DNA from: Pseudomonadota bacterium
GTDB lineage: Bacteria; Pseudomonadota; Gammaproteobacteria; Xanthomonadales; Rhodanobacteraceae
Assembly: GCA_028873095.1 (NCBI GenBank)
Contig: JAGWMU010000003.1
Location: 1 to 47,802 of the forward strand
DNA: 47,802 nt
Direction of reading: 5' to 3'
The notes under the pieces were generated by a model that saw only the letters and a list, made by a program, of their open reading frames with translations, did not search any database and was not told where the DNA came from. Positions 45,406 to 47,802 of this stretch are shown piece by piece. A program made the translations under genes and the position numbers. Within the stretch, counting starts at the first letter, position 1; each line of letters starts with the position of its first letter.

Positions 45406-47802
45406 ATGAAAACGTCGTTGTATTTCCGGAGGAAGCTGCTGGCCAACCTGGTCGCGGCATCGTTCGTGGTCGTCGCCAGCGCGCCGGGCATCTCGCTCGC
45501 CGCCAGCGCGGACGCCACCCTGCGCGGGCACGCCGCCGCCAACGCCATAGTCACCGCCAAGGAGATTGCGACCGGCGCCGTGCGTCGCACCAAGGCGGAC
45601 AGTGACGGCAGCTATGCGCTGGTCGGCCTGCCGCCGGGCACCTATCAGGTGGACGCGGGCGCCGGCACCGCACGCACCGTGACCCTGAGCGTGGCGTCCA
45701 CCGCCACGCTTGATCTGGTGGCCGGCGCCGCCAGCGCCACCAACCTCAATGCGGTCACCGTTTCGGCGACGGCACTGACTGAAGTGAAGACCTCCGAAAT
45801 CGGCACCAACGTTTCGCTGCGCCAGATCGACACCACGCCGCAGGCCTCGCGCAACTTCCTCGAGTTCGCCGACACCGTGCCCGGCATGGTGTTCACCCGC
45901 AATGCGGACGGCACCACCAGCCTGCGCTCCGGCGCCCAGGCCAGCAGCGCCATCAACGTCTATATCGATGGCGTCGGGCAGAAGAACTACGTGCTGCCCG
46001 GCGGCGTGACCGGCCAGAATGCCAGCCAGGGCAACCCGTTCCCGCAGCTGGCGATCGGCGAGTACAAGGTGATCACCTCCAACTACAAGGCGGAGTACGA
46101 CCAGATCTCCAGCGCGGCGGTGATCGCGGAAACCAAGTCCGGCACCAACACGTTCCACGGCGATGTCTTCGGAGACCTCACCAATACGGCGATGCGTGCG
46201 GAGACGCCATCGGAGGCGGCGAACCACAAGAAGACGCCTTCGCACGAGAAGGACTACGGCTTCGACCTCGGCGGCCCGATCCTGAAGGACCAGGCGCATT
46301 TCTTCATCGCCTACGAGGGCAAGGAATTCAACACGCCCACCACGGTGGTCCCCGGCGTGACCGGGGTGACGGCCCTGCTGCCGGCCAGCGCCCAGTCGCA
46401 GCTGGGACCGACCAACCTGCCGTTCAAGGAGAACGACTGGTTCGGCAAGATCGACTACGAGCCCACCGACAAGGACCGCTTCGAGATCAGCGGCAAGTAT
46501 CGCGACGAAACCTCGGTCGGTGGCATCGGCGGCGTCATCGCGCCCTCGGCGGCACTGAACACCAACAACACCGACAAGCGCGTCGATGTGCGCTGGGATC
46601 ACAGCGCCTACAGCTGGTTCAACCGCCTGCAGTTCACCTACGAGGATGCGTTCTTCGCGCCCACCCCGGCGACCTTCGGCGCCGGCAACGCCTACACCTT
46701 GACCGGCGCGCAGCAGAACACCACGATCCTGCAGACCGGCAACTCGCCGCTGGCGCAGCAGAACAAGGGCCAGAAGGGCCCGGCATTGCAGGACGACCTC
46801 ACCTTCAACGACTTCGAATGGCATGGCGACCATGTCATCAAGATGGGCGTCAAGTACAAGGCGGTGGACCTGACCGCGCAGGATTCGGGCGACGCCAATG
46901 CCCTGTTCACCTACGCCGTGACGCCGGCGGGCACCGAGGCGATTCCGTACAAGGTGCAGTTCGGCTCGCCGACCCCAGGGCAGAGTCCGGTCGCCACCAG
47001 CTCGGACAAGCAGTTCGGCATGTACATCCAGGACGACTGGGCGGTCAACGACAAGCTGACCCTGAACCTGGGCGTGCGCTGGGATTACGAAGAAACGCCC
47101 TCGTATCTCAACTACGTCACCCCCGCCAACGTCGTGGCGGCATTCAACAGCCAGGATCCGAACGCGCCCGCGGGGCAGACCTACGCGCAGAGCCTGGCCA
47201 AAGGGGGCGTCAATGTAAACGATTACATCAGCACCGGGAACAACCGCAGCGCACCGAAGAACAACTTCGCCCCGCGCCTGGGCTTCTCCTACGACATCAA
47301 CGGCGACGAGGACCACGTGATCTTCGGCGGCATCGGCCGCTCCTACGACCGCAACCTGTACGAGAGCCTGCAGGTCGAGCAGACCAAGTCGGTGCTGTCG
47401 CAGCCGACGATCAACTTCAACACGCCGGATGTGCCGTGCACGGTCGGCATCAACTCCTGCTACGCGTTCGATCCGTCCTTCCTCAACATCAGCACCTTGC
47501 AGGCGCTGGTGGCCGGCACCAATACCGGCAAGGAAGTCGACCTGGTCAACAACCACATCAAGACGCCGTACTCCGACCAGTTCAGCATCGGCATGCGCAA
47601 CAAGATCGGCGACTGGAACACCAGCGCCACCATCGCCCGCATCAACAGCCACAACGGCCTGGTCTACACCCTCGGCAACCGTTATCCGGACGGCAGCTTC
47701 TGGAAGAACGGCAGCCAGCCCTGGGGCAACGGCATTCCCGGCTTCGGCAGCCTGATCATCGGCAACAACGGCCTGGAAACGCGCACCACCCAGGTCCTGC
47801 TG
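45406..47802 (+). CDS. TonB-dependent receptor, Oar-like with N-terminal CarbopepD domain (cut by right edge)
   Basis: 799 codons are open to the window end. The signal peptide is MKTSLYFRRKLLANLVAASF with cleavage near SLA-ASA. Residues about 35-100 form a carboxypeptidase regulatory-like domain (ATGAVRRTKADSDGSYALVG; LPPGTYQVDAGAG). LNAVTVSATAL could be the TonB box. The plug follows (QIDTTPQASRNFLEFADTVP, then GMVFTRNADGTTSLRSGAQA and SSAINVYIDGVGQKN), then barrel strands. It matches the large Oar/SusC-like receptors of Xanthomonadales that take up oligosaccharides. ATG 45406 follows GGGGAGAG. The gene is adjacent to the LacI regulator, pointing to carbohydrate uptake. Confidence 0.9.
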   Translation, partial: MKTSLYFRRKLLANLVAASFVVVASAPGISLAASADATLRGHAAANAIVTAKEIATGAVRRTKADSDGSYALVGLPPGTYQVDAGAGTARTVTLSVASTATLDLVAGAASATNLNAVTVSATALTEVKTSEIGTNVSLRQIDTTPQASRNFLEFADTVPGMVFTRNADGTTSLRSGAQASSAINVYIDGVGQKNYVLPGGVTGQNASQGNPFPQLAIGEYKVITSNYKAEYDQISSAAVIAETKSGTNTFHGDVFGDLTNTAMRAETPSEAANHKKTPSHEKDYGFDLGGPILKDQAHFFIAYEGKEFNTPTTVVPGVTGVTALLPASAQSQLGPTNLPFKENDWFGKIDYEPTDKDRFEISGKYRDETSVGGIGGVIAPSAALNTNNTDKRVDVRWDHSAYSWFNRLQFTYEDAFFAPTPATFGAGNAYTLTGAQQNTTILQTGNSPLAQQNKGQKGPALQDDLTFNDFEWHGDHVIKMGVKYKAVDLTAQDSGDANALFTYAVTPAGTEAIPYKVQFGSPTPGQSPVATSSDKQFGMYIQDDWAVNDKLTLNLGVRWDYEETPSYLNYVTPANVVAAFNSQDPNAPAGQTYAQSLAKGGVNVNDYISTGNNRSAPKNNFAPRLGFSYDINGDEDHVIFGGIGRSYDRNLYESLQVEQTKSVLSQPTINFNTPDVPCTVGINSCYAFDPSFLNISTLQALVAGTNTGKEVDLVNNHIKTPYSDQFSIGMRNKIGDWNTSATIARINSHNGLVYTLGNRYPDGSFWKNGSQPWGNGIPGFGSLIIGNNGLETRTTQVLL
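47214..47227. promoter_or_regulatory. Operator-like palindrome inside the TonB receptor gene
   Basis: TGTAAACGATTACA, a 14-bp palindrome symmetric except at its central four bases, lies inside the receptor coding sequence (codons for NVNDYI). It differs by one base from the site before the GH1 gene read on the same orientation. It uses GTA and AAC codons in a GC-rich gene. It may be an intragenic auxiliary operator or a coincidence. Confidence 0.4.

Noticed and set aside
45379-47652. Open frame of about 757 codons antisense to the TonB receptor
   Set aside because: The plus strand encodes a complete receptor N-terminus with signal peptide, plug and barrel. The minus-strand product has only Val/Arg/Gly-rich sequence.

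Overview
The window is GC-rich, with strong G/C at third codon positions, and is entirely chromosomal in character: about 37 protein genes, mostly housekeeping or envelope functions, and no tRNA, rRNA, CRISPR array, phage or insertion sequence that I can see. The gene set (divergent speA/speE, an Oar-like TonB receptor beside a LacI regulator and a GH1 glucosidase, rsmG close to parA-parB, GTAG-type REP palindromes) points to a gammaproteobacterium of the order Xanthomonadales (Lysobacterales), probably Rhodanobacteraceae (Rhodanobacter, Dyella or Frateuria type). That placement is inferred from gene content and protein character, not from a database search.

Layout. 1-2101: divergent polyamine genes speA (cut by the left edge) and speE. 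2162-6788: a small membrane protein, a secreted protein of unknown function, an orphan ParA-type ATPase, a SixA-like phosphatase and a phospholipase D-type lipoprotein. 6856-8719 (minus): a TonB C-terminal-domain protein and a FadI-type thiolase. 8925-12629: an unrecognised 381-residue protein and a PAS-PAS-PAS-GGDEF-EAL protein. 12675-13963 (minus): a GNAT acetyltransferase and a CPBP membrane protease. 14238-19523: hexose-phosphate genes zwf, a deleted transaldolase relic, pgi and pgm, with a 24-bp perfect inverted repeat between pgi and pgm. 19709-23635: cytochrome b561, a VIT/CCC1 metal transporter and a P3A proton ATPase. 23903-29716: a three-gene RND efflux operon (outer-membrane factor, adaptor, pump) ending in a strong terminator shared with the convergent Bax-inhibitor gene. 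30692-37793: hemC, a DUF481 barrel, a WYL regulator, an SLC13 permease with a coupled 20-codon leader ORF, a patatin, DUF488 and a GT2 glycosyltransferase. 37930-43085: parB, parA, then a divergent sugar pair (MalK-like ATPase and GH1 glucosidase) lying between parA and rsmG. 43197-47802: an SPFH-like small protein, a 681-bp non-coding stretch, a LacI regulator and a TonB-dependent receptor running off the right edge.

How genes work together. The most coherent system is the sugar locus at the right end: TonB receptor (outer-membrane uptake), GH1 (beta-glucoside hydrolysis) and LacI regulator. The regulator's upstream region and the GH1 promoter share a 14-bp operator of the form TGWAAACGWTTACR, and a third copy lies inside the receptor gene. 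Hexose phosphates would then feed the zwf/pgi/pgm cluster, in which the transaldolase gene has shrunk to an 81-codon in-frame relic. I did not find an obviously new defence or mobile system. The strongest unusual signals are the transaldolase relic, the operator trio, the sugar genes separating rsmG from parAB, the GTAG REP overlapping the GH1 stop codon, and the leader ORF.
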